64,000 bases of DNA, taken from contig NZ_NEWK01000002.1 of the NCBI RefSeq assembly GCF_002217655.1, positions 1,117,164 through 1,181,163 of the forward strand. Direction: 5' to 3'. Positions within the stretch are counted from its first letter, which is position 1. Each line of letters begins with the position of its first letter. Shown piece after piece: positions 25,239-34,949 of the stretch. A program made the position numbers and the translations under genes. The notes beneath the pieces were generated by a model, which did no database searches, had not been told where the DNA came from, and saw only the letters and a list, made by a program, of their open reading frames with translations. Source of the DNA: Geobacillus thermocatenulatus (GTDB lineage: Bacteria; Bacillota; Bacilli; Bacillales; Anoxybacillaceae).

Positions 25239-27365
25239 TCATTCCTTCACCCGTAACAGGCGCATGCTGTTCAGTGTCACCAACAGCGTCGCGCCCATGT
25301 CGGCGAACAGTGCAAGCCAAAGGGTGAGCCATCCCGGAATGGCGGCGGCGAGCGCCAGCACTTTGAGCCCTAAGGCGAAGGCGATGTTTTGTTTAACAAT
25401 GGCAAGCGTTCGGCTTCCAAGGCGGATCGTGTACGGAAGCTGGCGCAAGTCATCGGCCATGAGCACGACATCCGCTGTCTCCAAAGCGGCATCCGTCCCC
25501 GCTCCGCCCATCGCCACGCCGACATCGGCCGCGGCCAAGGCAGGGGCGTCGTTCACCCCGTCGCCGACCATGGCCGTTATGCCATAACGTTGTTTCAGCT
25601 CGCGAATCGCCGAAAGCTTCTGTTCCGGAAGCAATCCGGCGCGAATGTCCGATACGCCCGCTTGATGGCCGACGGCCTGTGCGGTTTGCTCGTGGTCGCC
25701 CGTCACCATCGCCACTTCCGCCACGCCAAGGCGCCGCAGCGCGGCGACCGTGTCCGGAGCGGACGGCCGCAGTGGATCGGCCGCGGCGACAAGCCCCAAC
25801 AGCCGATCGGCCGTGCCGATGGCCATTACCGTTTTTCCTTCATTGCGGAAAGCAACGATTTGTTGTTCTACTTCATCCGGCAACTCACCGATCAAGCTGG
25901 TGAACAAGGCCGGGCTGCCGATGTAGTATGTTTCGCTTCCGACAACAGCCTTCACCCCTTGGCCGGTCAATGACTGAAACTCGCCAACCGGCACGTCGAG
26001 AAACAGCGTCCCCTCTTCTTCCGCCCGGCGGACGATAGCCGAAGCCAAAGGGTGCTGCGACCGTTTTTCGATGGCGGCGGCGATGGCCAACAGCCGCTCA
26101 CGTGTTCCTTCATACACGACGACATCGGTCACGGCCGGTTCCCCTTTCGTCAATGTCCCGGTTTTGTCAAAAGCAACAGCCCGCAGCCGGCCGATTTGCT
26201 CGAGATAGACGCCGCCTTTAATGAGCACGCCGCGCCGGGCCGCGCTTCCAATGGCCGTCACAATCGCCACCGGAGTGGAGATGACAAGCGCGCACGGGCA
26301 GCCGATGACAAGAACGGCAAGACCGCGATACACCCAATCGAGCCACTCGCCGCCCATCACAAGCGGCGGCACGATGGCGATCAGAAGCGCGACTGCGATA
26401 ATCACTGGCGTATAATAGCGGGCGAACCGGTCGATGAACGCTTGCATCGGAGCCCGCTCCGCTTGCGCCTCTTCGACGAGGTCGACCATTTTCGCCAATG
26501 TCGTCTCATCCGCCTGCTTTGTCACTTCAACTTCGAGGAATCCTTCTCCATTCAGCGTCCCGGCAAACACCGCAGCACCAGGCGCTTTTTCTGCCGGCAA
26601 GCTTTCGCCGGTGATCGCCGCCTCATGGACCGTTGATGCACCATTCACCACAACGCCGTCCAAGGCGATTTTCTCCCCTGGTTTGACGATCATGACATCC
26701 CCGACGCGAACGTCCTCGACCGGCACGGTTATTTCCTCGGCGCCGTGCCGGATCGTCGCCTCCACAGGCGCCATCTCCATCAAAGAGGCAATCGACCGCC
26801 GCGCCCGATCCATCGAATAGCGCTCAAGCGCTTCGCTGATGGCGAACAAAATGACAACAACCGCCCCTTCCTGCCATTCCCCGATCGCCGCCGCGCCAAG
26901 AATGGCGATCGTCATTAACGTCTTCATGTCAAACTGCCAGCGAAGCAGATTGCGAAGCCCGGTCCGAAACAGCGAATAGCCGCCGATCACGATCGCGGCG
27001 ACATAGGCAGCCACCGCCAACCAGCCGCTGCCCGCCGCCGATGCCGCCCAGCCAACAGCCAGCAACGCGGCGGCAATGTAGACATTCCAATTCTCCTTCT
27101 TCTTCCAAAACGGCTCCTGCCTGGCCGGTCGTTCACGTTCTTCACGAATGGTCAATTGTTCAAACGCTCCCGCCTGTTCCAGCTCATCAATGGTGGCTTC
27201 GCCCCAAACGGTGAGCTTGGCGGCGCCGAAATTCACTTTCGCCTCTTTCACGCCAGGCAGGGATTTCACGTTTTGCTCAAACTTAGCGGCACAGTTTGTG
27301 CACGTTAACCCTTGCACCCGGTACGTTTTTGCTTGCAGTTGGTCCAACACCTGTTCATTCCCCAC
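25239..27365 (-). CDS. cadA: Cd/Zn/Pb-exporting P1B-type ATPase CadA
   Basis: 708 aa. Pumps Cd2+/Zn2+/Pb2+ out of the cell using ATP. One N-terminal metal-binding domain (GLTCTNCAAKFEQNV), eight helices with the membrane metal site GCPCALVISTP, actuator TGES, phosphorylation site FDKTGTLTKG and hinge GDGVNDAPALAAAD are all intact. The GTG at 27365 overlaps the 3' end of cadC by 11 bp; the Shine-Dalgarno GAGGGGG supports it. Expression is set by CadC at the double operator upstream of cadC. Confidence 0.93.
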   Translation of the reverse strand: MGNEQVLDQLQAKTYRVQGLTCTNCAAKFEQNVKSLPGVKEAKVNFGAAKLTVWGEATIDELEQAGAFEQLTIREERERPARQEPFWKKKENWNVYIAAALLAVGWAASAAGSGWLAVAAYVAAIVIGGYSLFRTGLRNLLRWQFDMKTLMTIAILGAAAIGEWQEGAVVVILFAISEALERYSMDRARRSIASLMEMAPVEATIRHGAEEITVPVEDVRVGDVMIVKPGEKIALDGVVVNGASTVHEAAITGESLPAEKAPGAAVFAGTLNGEGFLEVEVTKQADETTLAKMVDLVEEAQAERAPMQAFIDRFARYYTPVIIAVALLIAIVPPLVMGGEWLDWVYRGLAVLVIGCPCALVISTPVAIVTAIGSAARRGVLIKGGVYLEQIGRLRAVAFDKTGTLTKGEPAVTDVVVYEGTRERLLAIAAAIEKRSQHPLASAIVRRAEEEGTLFLDVPVGEFQSLTGQGVKAVVGSETYYIGSPALFTSLIGELPDEVEQQIVAFRNEGKTVMAIGTADRLLGLVAAADPLRPSAPDTVAALRRLGVAEVAMVTGDHEQTAQAVGHQAGVSDIRAGLLPEQKLSAIRELKQRYGITAMVGDGVNDAPALAAADVGVAMGGAGTDAALETADVVLMADDLRQLPYTIRLGSRTLAIVKQNIAFALGLKVLALAAAIPGWLTLWLALFADMGATLLVTLNSMRLLRVKE

Positions 27366-27726
27366 AGCCGTCCCCCTCTTTCTGATGGGCGAGCGCGACA
27401 AGCAGCAGCTCGCGGATATGATCATCATCCAACGAATAAAAGGCAAGTTTCCCCTCTTTTCGATATTTCACAATTCCTTGTTTATACAAGATGCGCAAAT
27501 GATGCGATGCCGTCGCCACCGTCGCCCCGATCACGTTCGCGAGGTCACAGACGCACAGCTCCTCTTCCTCGCAAAGCGCATACACGATTTTGGCTCGGTT
27601 TTCATCGGCAAGCGCCTTAAAAAAAGGGACAATCTCGGCAATGGGTTCATCGCGAAGCCGCCGCTGAACCCGCTCGACCTTCTCTTCGTCATAACAGTAA
27701 ATGTCGCAAACATCATCGCGATGCAT
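27355..27726 (-). CDS. cadC: CadC, ArsR-family metal-responsive repressor
   Basis: 123 aa. Represses the cad operon and releases DNA on binding Cd/Pb/Zn. The winged helix carries the metal motif ELCVCDLANVIG, with two Cys in the recognition-side helix, and the N-terminus supplies two more (DDVCDIYCYDEE), matching the four-Cys CadC site. DNA-reading helix: TVATASHHLRIL. ATG 27726 is chosen because the operators lie directly upstream. Translationally coupled to cadA. Confidence 0.92.
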   Translation of the reverse strand: MHRDDVCDIYCYDEEKVERVQRRLRDEPIAEIVPFFKALADENRAKIVYALCEEEELCVCDLANVIGATVATASHHLRILYKQGIVKYRKEGKLAFYSLDDDHIRELLLVALAHQKEGDGCGE

Positions 27727-27747
27727 TTCTTCCCGCTCCCCGCTAAC

Positions 27748-27812
27748 ATTCAAATATTTGTTTGAATATAGAATAGCATATTTCCTTCCTATATTCAAAT
27801 ATTCATTTGAAT
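27748..27812 (-). promoter_or_regulatory. cadCA promoter with two CadC operators
   Basis: Two ~20-bp inverted repeats, ATTCAAATATTTGTTTGAAT (27748-27767) and ATTCAAATATTCATTTGAAT (27793-27812), 45 bp centre to centre. The -35 TTGAAT (27798-27793) lies in one, -10 TATTCT (27775-27770) follows after 17 bp, and the expected start is inside the other. Confidence 0.85.
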
Positions 27813-27920
27813 GAGAAATGTGCGCAAACGAAAAATCCGCCATCTTTCGAAAGGCGGATTTCGTGTTGGGAGACTGACTTCCATTTGCCTTGTCCATGTG
27901 TCCACCGTCGTCGCCATCGC

Positions 27921-28688
27921 TTACACATGCTCGCGAAACCAGCGCACCGTTTCCAAAAACGCCTCGCGCGTCACTTTATGGCCGGCGTGCGGGTCGGCGA
28001 TGAATTGCAGCCGGTCTTCGTTTCCTTCATAAAGCGGCTTAATTTGCTGGTAAAATTCATATGTATAACTATACGGGACGACTTGGTCGGCTTTCCCGTG
28101 CCAGATGAACAACGGCCGCCCGGCGAGTGTTTCCGGCTGCTTGGATAAATCGTAGCGAGCGAGCTTTTCTCTTTCAAGCGCCAACAGCGTCGGCGGCATC
28201 GGGATGTCGATCTGACGCCGCTTCGCTTCTTCCATCATCGCGTCAAAAAAGGCGCTGTAGTTCGGGCAGCCCATAAGCGCCACCGCCGCCTTCACCCACG
28301 GATAGACGGCGAGCGCGCCGAATGTGACGATGCCGCCCATCGATGTCCCAGCGAGCCCAATCCGTTCTTGGTCAGCCAGCCCGCGGCTGACAAGGTCGTT
28401 TTTCATCTCCTCGATTTCGGTGATCGTGCGCACGACAATGTCCCAAAACGACAGCTGCAATTTCCGCTCGCTCAAACCTTCGTCCCGCTCGCCGTGAAAC
28501 AGCGCGTCGGGAAGCACAACGCGATAGCCTGCCTCGGCAAGCAAGTAGCCGAAATGCAAATTATGCTCTTTCGCGCTTGTAAAGCCGTGAATAAAGAAAA
28601 TGAGCGGCAGCCGTGCGTCCCGCTTTTCCGGCTTGACAACATGAAGCACCGGCACATCAGCCAGCCGTTCTGTTTCAACAATGACCAT
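27921..28688 (-). CDS. yitV: Alpha/beta-hydrolase (YitV-like esterase)
   Basis: 255 aa. Cytoplasmic serine hydrolase: oxyanion segment FFIHGFTSAKEHNLHFGYLL, nucleophile elbow GLAGTSMGG, acidic residue in WHGKADQVVPYSY and catalytic His in DPHAGHKVT. It is divergent from a YitU-like HAD phosphatase gene, the pair found adjacent in B. subtilis. The substrate is unknown. The ATG at 28688 is preceded by AGAAGGGGTTTGG. Confidence 0.85.
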   Translation of the reverse strand: MVIVETERLADVPVLHVVKPEKRDARLPLIFFIHGFTSAKEHNLHFGYLLAEAGYRVVLPDALFHGERDEGLSERKLQLSFWDIVVRTITEIEEMKNDLVSRGLADQERIGLAGTSMGGIVTFGALAVYPWVKAAVALMGCPNYSAFFDAMMEEAKRRQIDIPMPPTLLALEREKLARYDLSKQPETLAGRPLFIWHGKADQVVPYSYTYEFYQQIKPLYEGNEDRLQFIADPHAGHKVTREAFLETVRWFREHV

Positions 28689-28805
28689 GGCAGTCCAAAC
28701 CCCTTCTGTCTTTTTCCATCGCTGTATAGTGTACCATATAGACAGCGATTTTGGAAAAGAGTTACACTATGAAGTGGAAACAATCATCAAGCAAAGGAGT
28801 CGAGC

Positions 28806-29612
28806 ATGAAACGATATTTGATCGCGCTGGATTTAGACGGAACGCTGCTGAAAGAGGACAAAACGATTTCACCGTTCACGAAAGACATCATCCACCGCGC
28901 CATCGACGCTGGCCATCTCGTCGTCATCGCCACCGGCCGCCCGTACCGGGCAAGCCGTATGTATTATGAGGAACTCGGACTTACAACGCCGATCGTCAAC
29001 TTCAACGGCGCGTTTGTCCATCACCCCCGCCAGCCGTCGTGGGGCGTGCGCCATTCCCCGCTGCCGCTTTCCGTCGTCAAAGACATTGTCGAGCTAGGGG
29101 AAACGTACCGAATCAAAAACATTTTGGCGGAAGTGATGGACGACGTCTATTTTCACGAACATGACGACGTCTTGCTTGACATCGTCCGCCTCGGCAACCC
29201 GACCGTGAAAATCGGCGATTTGCGCCGTTCGCTTGGCAAAGACCCGACGAGCGTGCTCGTGTACACGGACGATGATCATATCGAGCGGATTCAATCACAT
29301 TTAGCGAATGTGTACGCCAACGTCGTGCACCACCGGCGCTGGAGCGAACCGTGGCATGTCATTGAAATCATCCGCCATGGCGTCCACAAGGCAGCGGGTT
29401 TAAAACAAGTCGCCGACTACTTCGGCATCCCGAGGGAGCGCGTCATCGCCTTTGGCGACGAGGACAACGATCTCGAAATGATCGACTGGGCTGGACTGGG
29501 CGTCGCTATGGGCAACGCCATTGATCCGTTGAAAGCGGTGGCCGACGACGTTGCGGCAAGCAATGAAGAAGACGGCATCGGCCGCTATTTACGAGATGTT
29601 CTGCGCTTGTAG
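28806..29612 (+). CDS. yitU: Cof-type HAD-IIB phosphatase (YitU-like)
   Basis: 268 aa. HAD motif I LIALDLDGTLLKEDK, motif II VVIATGRPYR, motif III Lys within HGVHKAAGLKQV and motif IV AFGDEDNDLEM are complete; the type IIB cap lies between. Such enzymes dephosphorylate small metabolites such as sugar phosphates or flavin intermediates; the exact substrate cannot be told. The ATG at 28806 follows GCAAAGGAGTCGAGC. Conserved yit neighbourhood. Confidence 0.88.
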   Translation: MKRYLIALDLDGTLLKEDKTISPFTKDIIHRAIDAGHLVVIATGRPYRASRMYYEELGLTTPIVNFNGAFVHHPRQPSWGVRHSPLPLSVVKDIVELGETYRIKNILAEVMDDVYFHEHDDVLLDIVRLGNPTVKIGDLRRSLGKDPTSVLVYTDDDHIERIQSHLANVYANVVHHRRWSEPWHVIEIIRHGVHKAAGLKQVADYFGIPRERVIAFGDEDNDLEMIDWAGLGVAMGNAIDPLKAVADDVAASNEEDGIGRYLRDVLRL

Positions 29613-29762
29613 ATCAACGCCGCGGCCCAAACAGCCCTTTCCTGCCGTTTGACGCCAACAGATGGGCGGCTGTAACGAATTTCCTTACTACTGTTCCCTG
29701 GCCGCGGTTACACTATACATGACGCAACGCGCGTCTTCAACTTTTTAAAGGGGGAATCGGTC

Positions 29763-29915
29763 ATGGGCAAACGAAACAAATCGAAGCGTTTCGTCCAACA
29801 AAGCGTCGATGCGGTTGAACGGCATGACAAGCGAATCCCTTATCACTTGACATACGCCGAGGCGGAAGCGCGCAAAGCGGAAAAAGCGGTGGAAACGTCG
29901 CTTGGAGGCGCGTAA
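29763..29915 (+). CDS. Small basic protein, unknown function
   Basis: 50 aa (MGKRNKSKRFVQQSVDAVER to ETSLGGA), ATG at 29763 after AAAGGGGGAATCGGTC. Very polar and basic at the N-terminus. It lies 2 bp before the DUF3813 gene, so the two are co-transcribed. No family is recognised. Too short for usual ORF cut-offs, but the start and stop spacing support it. Confidence 0.6.
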   Translation: MGKRNKSKRFVQQSVDAVERHDKRIPYHLTYAEAEARKAEKAVETSLGGA

Positions 29916-29917
29916 CG

Positions 29918-30118
29918 ATGGGCAATCGTCTATTTCAAGAGGCGCGCAAAGCAGTCGCGCAGGCGAAACAAGCCAAAAGCGGCGAGATCGACATGAGCGT
30001 CGAGCGCGCTGTTGCCATCGCCAAAAACGCCTTGTCATCCGCGTACGCGCATTCCAACACGGCAGAAAAAGCGCAGTTGCGTCAATTTCAAGCTGAGCTT
30101 GATCAAATCACCCAATGA
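29918..30118 (+). CDS. DUF3813-type small protein (YitR-like)
   Basis: 66 aa, helical: GNRLFQEARKAVAQAKQAK then VERAVAIAKNALSSAYAHS. This matches the small Bacillaceae proteins found just before the DegV-family gene yitS. The ATG follows GGAGGCGCGTAACG from the previous gene. A strong terminator follows. Function unknown. Confidence 0.65.
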   Translation: MGNRLFQEARKAVAQAKQAKSGEIDMSVERAVAIAKNALSSAYAHSNTAEKAQLRQFQAELDQITQ

Positions 30119-30150
30119 AAGGCTGCGGGCCATCCGCAGCCTTCGTTTTG
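30119..30150 (+). terminator. Terminator after the DUF3813 gene
   Basis: GGCTGCGG-GCCA-TCCGCAGCC (30121-30141) followed by TTCGTTTTG. Confidence 0.75.
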
Positions 30151-30204
30151 ATTCATCTTCTTTTCCTTCCATATTGTGTTTCCCCGCCAAAATCGATACA
30201 CTAA

Positions 30205-31110
<906 letters not shown>

Positions 31111-31130
31111 CGCCTTTCCCGCCGGACGAG

Positions 31131-31163
31131 ACACGGGCGCCTGCCCAACACAGGCGCCCGTGT
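31131..31163. terminator. Bidirectional terminator between degV and fic
   Basis: Perfect 13-bp stem ACACGGGCGCCTG / CAGGCGCCCGTGT with a 7-base loop, sited between two convergent genes. Confidence 0.8.
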
Positions 31164-31166
31164 TCA

Positions 31167-32261
31167 TCACCGAAGTTGATCAAGAAGGTTATAGTAGTAG
31201 TACGTTTTGGACCGCATCCGCCCATCCGAGAAAATGAGCTTCTGCTCCTCAAACCGATTCAAATAGCGCCGAACAGTTGCTTCCGGCAAACCAGTCAACG
31301 CCGCCATCTGCTTAGCGGTAAAAATCGGATGCTGGAACATGACATTGACAACGGTTCGAATATTCTGGCTGTTCACAAGCGCGCTCGCCTTTTCCAAATC
31401 TTCTTCATACAAATCGTTTACTTTTTGAATCAATCGGACATTTTGTTTTGCTTGTAAATGGACGCATTGCAAGAAAAACTGAATCCATTGCGTCCAGTCT
31501 CCTTTGTAGCGGGTATCATTCAAGTAGCGGTAATACTTGTGCTTATCCCGTTCCAGCACATCGCTGACAAAAAAGTTCGGGTAATCGATGACACCCTTGC
31601 TATACAAATAGAGTGGGATCAAAATTCTCCCAATCCGACCGTTTCCGTCCAGAAACGGATGAATCGTTTCAAACTGCGCATGAATAATGGCTACTCTCAC
31701 CAATTCATCATAATCATCATTCGGTTCATGAATGTATTTCTCTAAATTTGACATATACTCATTGACAAGATGCGGCTCCGGAGGAATGTAAGTGGCGGTT
31801 TCAATCGTGCATCCTTCAGGACCGAGGAAATTTTGCACCCTTCGGAATTCCCCTGGCGATCGATGGGATCCGCGTACGTCGTTTGACAACAAAATTCGAT
31901 GCAACTGCTTAAACAACCGAGTTGAAATAGGAATTTCTTTCAGCGCATCCATTCCTGCTACTAATGCTTCATAATAATTTAAGGCTTCTCGCACATCGCT
32001 GTTCGCTTTTCTGCTTTGTGCTTCAGTCTCCATCACTTCATCCAATGTCACTTGTGTCCCTTCAATTTTCGTCGACTGCACCGCCTCCTTCAGCATGATC
32101 GGTCTGAGCAGAAATCGCGGATGCAGCTTTGAATGCCGCAGCATCGTTTGATACTCCACCATCGCCTTATTCGCTTCGATCAATTCGCGAAGAAAACGCA
32201 TTTGATTCACGACATCTTCGCTAAGAGGAAGCTTGAAGGGGACAAACGGTTTTCGTTTCAT
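31167..32261 (-). CDS. Fic-family protein adenylyltransferase with a C-terminal winged helix
   Basis: 364 aa, full length. An N-terminal inhibitory helix carries S-x3-E-G (QSTKIEGTQVT), the class II auto-inhibition motif; the Fic core motif HPFLDGNGRIGR (near residue 210) is intact; the last ~80 residues (ASALVNSQNIRTVV...LTGLPEATVRRYLNRFEE) form a winged helix-turn-helix. It may transfer AMP to protein hydroxyls or act as a transcription-linked Fic; the target is unknown. The ATG at 32261 follows AAAGGGGGATGGAAA. It stands alone, without an adjacent antitoxin. Confidence 0.88.
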   Translation of the reverse strand: MKRKPFVPFKLPLSEDVVNQMRFLRELIEANKAMVEYQTMLRHSKLHPRFLLRPIMLKEAVQSTKIEGTQVTLDEVMETEAQSRKANSDVREALNYYEALVAGMDALKEIPISTRLFKQLHRILLSNDVRGSHRSPGEFRRVQNFLGPEGCTIETATYIPPEPHLVNEYMSNLEKYIHEPNDDYDELVRVAIIHAQFETIHPFLDGNGRIGRILIPLYLYSKGVIDYPNFFVSDVLERDKHKYYRYLNDTRYKGDWTQWIQFFLQCVHLQAKQNVRLIQKVNDLYEEDLEKASALVNSQNIRTVVNVMFQHPIFTAKQMAALTGLPEATVRRYLNRFEEQKLIFSDGRMRSKTYYYYNLLDQLR

Positions 32262-32495
32262 TTTCCATCCCCCTTTGCAAACATTTTAGATAAAAAATGA
32301 TCGTTAAACACCTATATTTACCATATTACAAACATTTATCTCTATTTTTGTACTTCATTATACTCTGTGGCGAACCATTTGTGAAGAAAAATTCTCCATT
32401 TATCTTTCCACAAACTACCTTCCCCTATTTCCATATAGTTCATTTCTAGTTGCCGCATACTATTGATGAACGATCGAAACAAAGGAGGGCTGCCG

Positions 32496-32627
32496 ATGCC
32501 AAACACAAGCGACAACGACAAAAAAGCGCGCGACAACCAAGCGAAGCGCCATGAGAAAAACATGATGCGCGAGAAAAACCGCGAAGCCGGGAAGTTCGCG
32601 TATTCGAAGAAGACGGATCATTTATGA
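32496..32627 (+). CDS. Very small polar protein (DUF3941-like)
   Basis: 43 aa: MPNTSDNDKKARDNQAKRHE through MMREKNREAGKFAYSKKTD. The ATG at 32496 is 8 bp after AAAGGAGGG and a terminator follows. It resembles the short charged Bacillaceae proteins of DUF3941; the name is from memory and tentative. No known function. Confidence 0.6.
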   Translation: MPNTSDNDKKARDNQAKRHEKNMMREKNREAGKFAYSKKTDHL

Positions 32628-32640
32628 TAGACATAGAACG

Positions 32641-32667
32641 AAAGGCGGCTCGATCGCCGCTTTTTTT
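32641..32667 (+). terminator. Terminator of the 43-aa gene
   Basis: GCGGC-TCGATC-GCCGC stem followed by TTTTTTT. Confidence 0.75.
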
Positions 32668-32790
32668 GTGTTGTCTCCCTTCATTTCCACATTATTATTC
32701 CCATCGCTAGGCCTAGTCCTTTCCTTATAGTTGCCTTCCCACCCATCATTTTCTATAATGAAAGTACATCACACGCCCGGGAGGTCGCCT

Positions 32791-33282
32791 ATGTCGAAAG
32801 AAAGTTCGTTCGATATCGTATCGAAAGTCGATTTGGCGGAAGTGGCCAACGCCATCAACATCGCCATGAAAGAAATCAAGACGCGCTATGACTTCAAAGG
32901 AAGCAAAAGCGACATTTCGCTCGAGAAAGACGAGCTCGTTCTCATCTCTGACGACGAGTTTAAGCTTGAGCAGCTGAAAGATGTGCTCATCGGCAAGCTC
33001 ATTAAGCGCGGGGTGGCGACGAAAAACATCCAATACGGCAAAATCGAGCCGGCCTCAGGCGGCACGGTGCGCCAGCGCGCCAAGCTCGTCCAAGGGATCG
33101 ACAAAGAAAATGCGAAAAAAATCAACACGATCATCAAAAACACCGGCTTGAAAGTGAAAAGCCAAGTGCAGGACGACCAAATCCGCGTCAGCGGCAAAAG
33201 CAAAGACGACTTGCAAAAGGTGATTGCCGCCATTCGCGAAGCCGATTTGCCGATTGACGTGCAGTTTGTGAATTACCGCTAA
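32791..33282 (+). CDS. yajQ: YajQ/YitK-family nucleotide-binding protein
   Basis: 163 aa, the usual length. Two ferredoxin-like halves: [20 protein letters not shown] at the start, [19 protein letters not shown], and a C-terminal [19 protein letters not shown] with the QVQDDQIRV nucleic-acid/nucleotide-binding segment. Family members bind c-di-GMP or tRNA/GTP. The ATG at 32791 follows GGGAGGTCGCCT. It corresponds to B. subtilis yitK in a yit-gene neighbourhood. Confidence 0.92.
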   Translation: MSKESSFDIVSKVDLAEVANAINIAMKEIKTRYDFKGSKSDISLEKDELVLISDDEFKLEQLKDVLIGKLIKRGVATKNIQYGKIEPASGGTVRQRAKLVQGIDKENAKKINTIIKNTGLKVKSQVQDDQIRVSGKSKDDLQKVIAAIREADLPIDVQFVNYR

Positions 33283-33312
33283 GCGGATGGGGAAAACCTC
33301 CATCCGCTTTTC
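33282..33312 (+). terminator. Terminator of yajQ
   Basis: AGCGGATGG-loop-CCATCCGCT followed by TTTCTTG, at the yajQ stop codon. Confidence 0.75.
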
Positions 33313-33316
33313 TTGT

Positions 33317-33535
33317 TTAGTGAAATGCCTCTCGCCAAACACTGATGACGGGGTTGCGGCTCAACTCTTCAAACTCTAGGAATTTCCGTGCCTCTTTCTC
33401 CGCCTCCCGCAGCATTTGTTCGTAAACACTGGCATTCTTGATGCTGTTGTCAATCCCTTGGGCAACGACCACACCGATTTTGGCATGGGGAAATATGGCC
33501 CAAACATCGTCTTCAACAACAAAACGTGTCATCAT
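33317..33535 (-). pseudogene. Truncated B3/B4 (PheT-like tRNA-editing) domain protein
   Basis: 72 aa that match only the N-terminus of COG3382-type B3/4 domain proteins: TRFVVEDDVWAIFPHAKIGVVVA and a final VISVWREAF. Normal members are about 230 aa, so roughly two thirds are absent; the reading ends at 33317 beside the yajQ terminator. The start ATGATG at 33535 has GGAGG upstream. It lies 16 bp after the LysE gene and was probably co-transcribed with it. Likely a deletion remnant. Confidence 0.65.
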
Positions 33536-33551
33536 TCACTCCTCCATTTCC

Positions 33552-34193
33552 TTACGGTTTCGAAGGGTTCGCCAATGCGGAGAATAGTCCTAACAAGATA
33601 TAACAACAGCCCGCCACCCGGTTCATTACCTTCACACTTCCTTTCTTGGCAGCCAGCCGTTTGCGGATGCCCGCGGCCAACATGGCATACAAGCTGTCAT
33701 TCAGCAAGGCGAGAACAACAAATATCGCCCCCAAAAGCAAAAATTGACCAGCCACCGATCCAGCAGAAGGCGAAATAAATTGGGGAAAAAAGGCAAGAAA
33801 AAAGAGCGCTGTTTTTGGATTGGTCACTTCGACAAATAGAGATTCGTAAAACACTTGCGCCAATGTTTTCTCCTTGGCCTTCGTGTTCGGGATTTCCTCA
33901 TCCTTGGTGGAAGCAAAAAATAACGTTTTGCCTCCCAAATAGATAAGATAAACGGCTCCTAAATATTTGATCATCGTAAAGGCAGCCGCCGATGTCATCA
34001 AAATCGCGGAAACGCCCACGGCTCCAAGGATAACATGGACAGCGCCCCCAAAAGCTACGCCGAGCACCGATACAACCCCTGCTTTCGTTCCTTGGCTCAT
34101 GCTCCTAGCCATGATGTACAATACTGCCAGTCCGGGGACGATGAGCAGCGCCGTGGCTGCCACTATAAACACACCGATCGCCGCAAGATCCAT
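33552..34193 (-). CDS. LysE/RhtB-family amino-acid exporter
   Basis: About 213 aa with six predicted helices. The family signature follows the first helix (GTKAGVVSVLGVAFGGAVHVIL), then VEVTNPKTALFFLAFFPQF before helix four. It exports amino acids such as homoserine/threonine or lysine; the exact substrate cannot be read. The ATG at 34193 follows AAGGAGTGAG; a GTG one codon earlier is possible. It lies 26 bp after the PaiB-like gene in the same direction and faces the MocR-type regulator across it. Confidence 0.85.
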   Translation of the reverse strand: MDLAAIGVFIVAATALLIVPGLAVLYIMARSMSQGTKAGVVSVLGVAFGGAVHVILGAVGVSAILMTSAAAFTMIKYLGAVYLIYLGGKTLFFASTKDEEIPNTKAKEKTLAQVFYESLFVEVTNPKTALFFLAFFPQFISPSAGSVAGQFLLLGAIFVVLALLNDSLYAMLAAGIRKRLAAKKGSVKVMNRVAGCCYILLGLFSALANPSKP

Positions 34194-34219
34194 CACATCT
34201 CACTCCTTCATTTTCTATT

Positions 34220-34828
34220 TCACTGCTGTTGCTTTTTCATCAGGAAAGCGATTTGCTTTTCGTTTTCAAATGGCATTTGCTCGAGCTGCTTGATGATCCG
34301 TTCTTGTCGGTGTGCAGGATGGTTTTGGCTCAACTTGGCTTTTCCTTCGATTCGTTTGATGATGATTTTGAAAGCTTGAATTCCTTTGTTCATGCCGGAC
34401 AGCATCCTAGAATCGACCTCTGACAGCTGGTAACGGCTGCCCGGTGCTTCGTATTTTTCTACCATATCGTGCAGCGACTGCATGATTTCTTCTTCATCGT
34501 CGATCAACTCCACGTTCCCATACACATGGACGGCCACATAATTCCATGTTGGCACCGCCTGGTTCGTTTCATACCAAGAAGGAGAAATATAACAATGCGG
34601 ACCGTGGAAAATCGCCAAGACCGTCTGATGTTGAATGTCGTTCCATTGCGGATTCGAACGGGCAAAATGGCCGTACAAACACGTTTTCTCTCGATCGAGC
34701 AACAGCGGCAAATGGGTGGCAAACAGCTCCCCTTGATGCATCGACACCAAGGTGGCAAAACTGTTCTCCTCGATCACCTCATAGACGACAGACATATCGT
34801 TGATGACAAAATGCTTCGGAATATACAT
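34220..34828 (-). CDS. FMN-binding split-barrel protein (PaiB-like)
   Basis: 202 aa. Matches PaiB-type negative regulators: [20 protein letters not shown], then [11 protein letters not shown] and [20 protein letters not shown], the flavin-binding core. The ATG at 34828 follows GAGAGGACTG. In Bacillus PaiB proteins affect sporulation and protease gene expression. It forms an operon with a LysE exporter and is divergent from the MocR-type gene at 34950, which may regulate it. Confidence 0.85.
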   Translation of the reverse strand: MYIPKHFVINDMSVVYEVIEENSFATLVSMHQGELFATHLPLLLDREKTCLYGHFARSNPQWNDIQHQTVLAIFHGPHCYISPSWYETNQAVPTWNYVAVHVYGNVELIDDEEEIMQSLHDMVEKYEAPGSRYQLSEVDSRMLSGMNKGIQAFKIIIKRIEGKAKLSQNHPAHRQERIIKQLEQMPFENEKQIAFLMKKQQQ

Positions 34829-34949
34829 CAGTCCTCTCCCCCCCATCTTTTCAATTACAGCATTCCATTGTTCACAATGTATAATATAATCAAAACTGAC
34901 ATAAAAAAAGTGACAATAACAAAAAAATAAACATGTCAGGAGGATGAAC

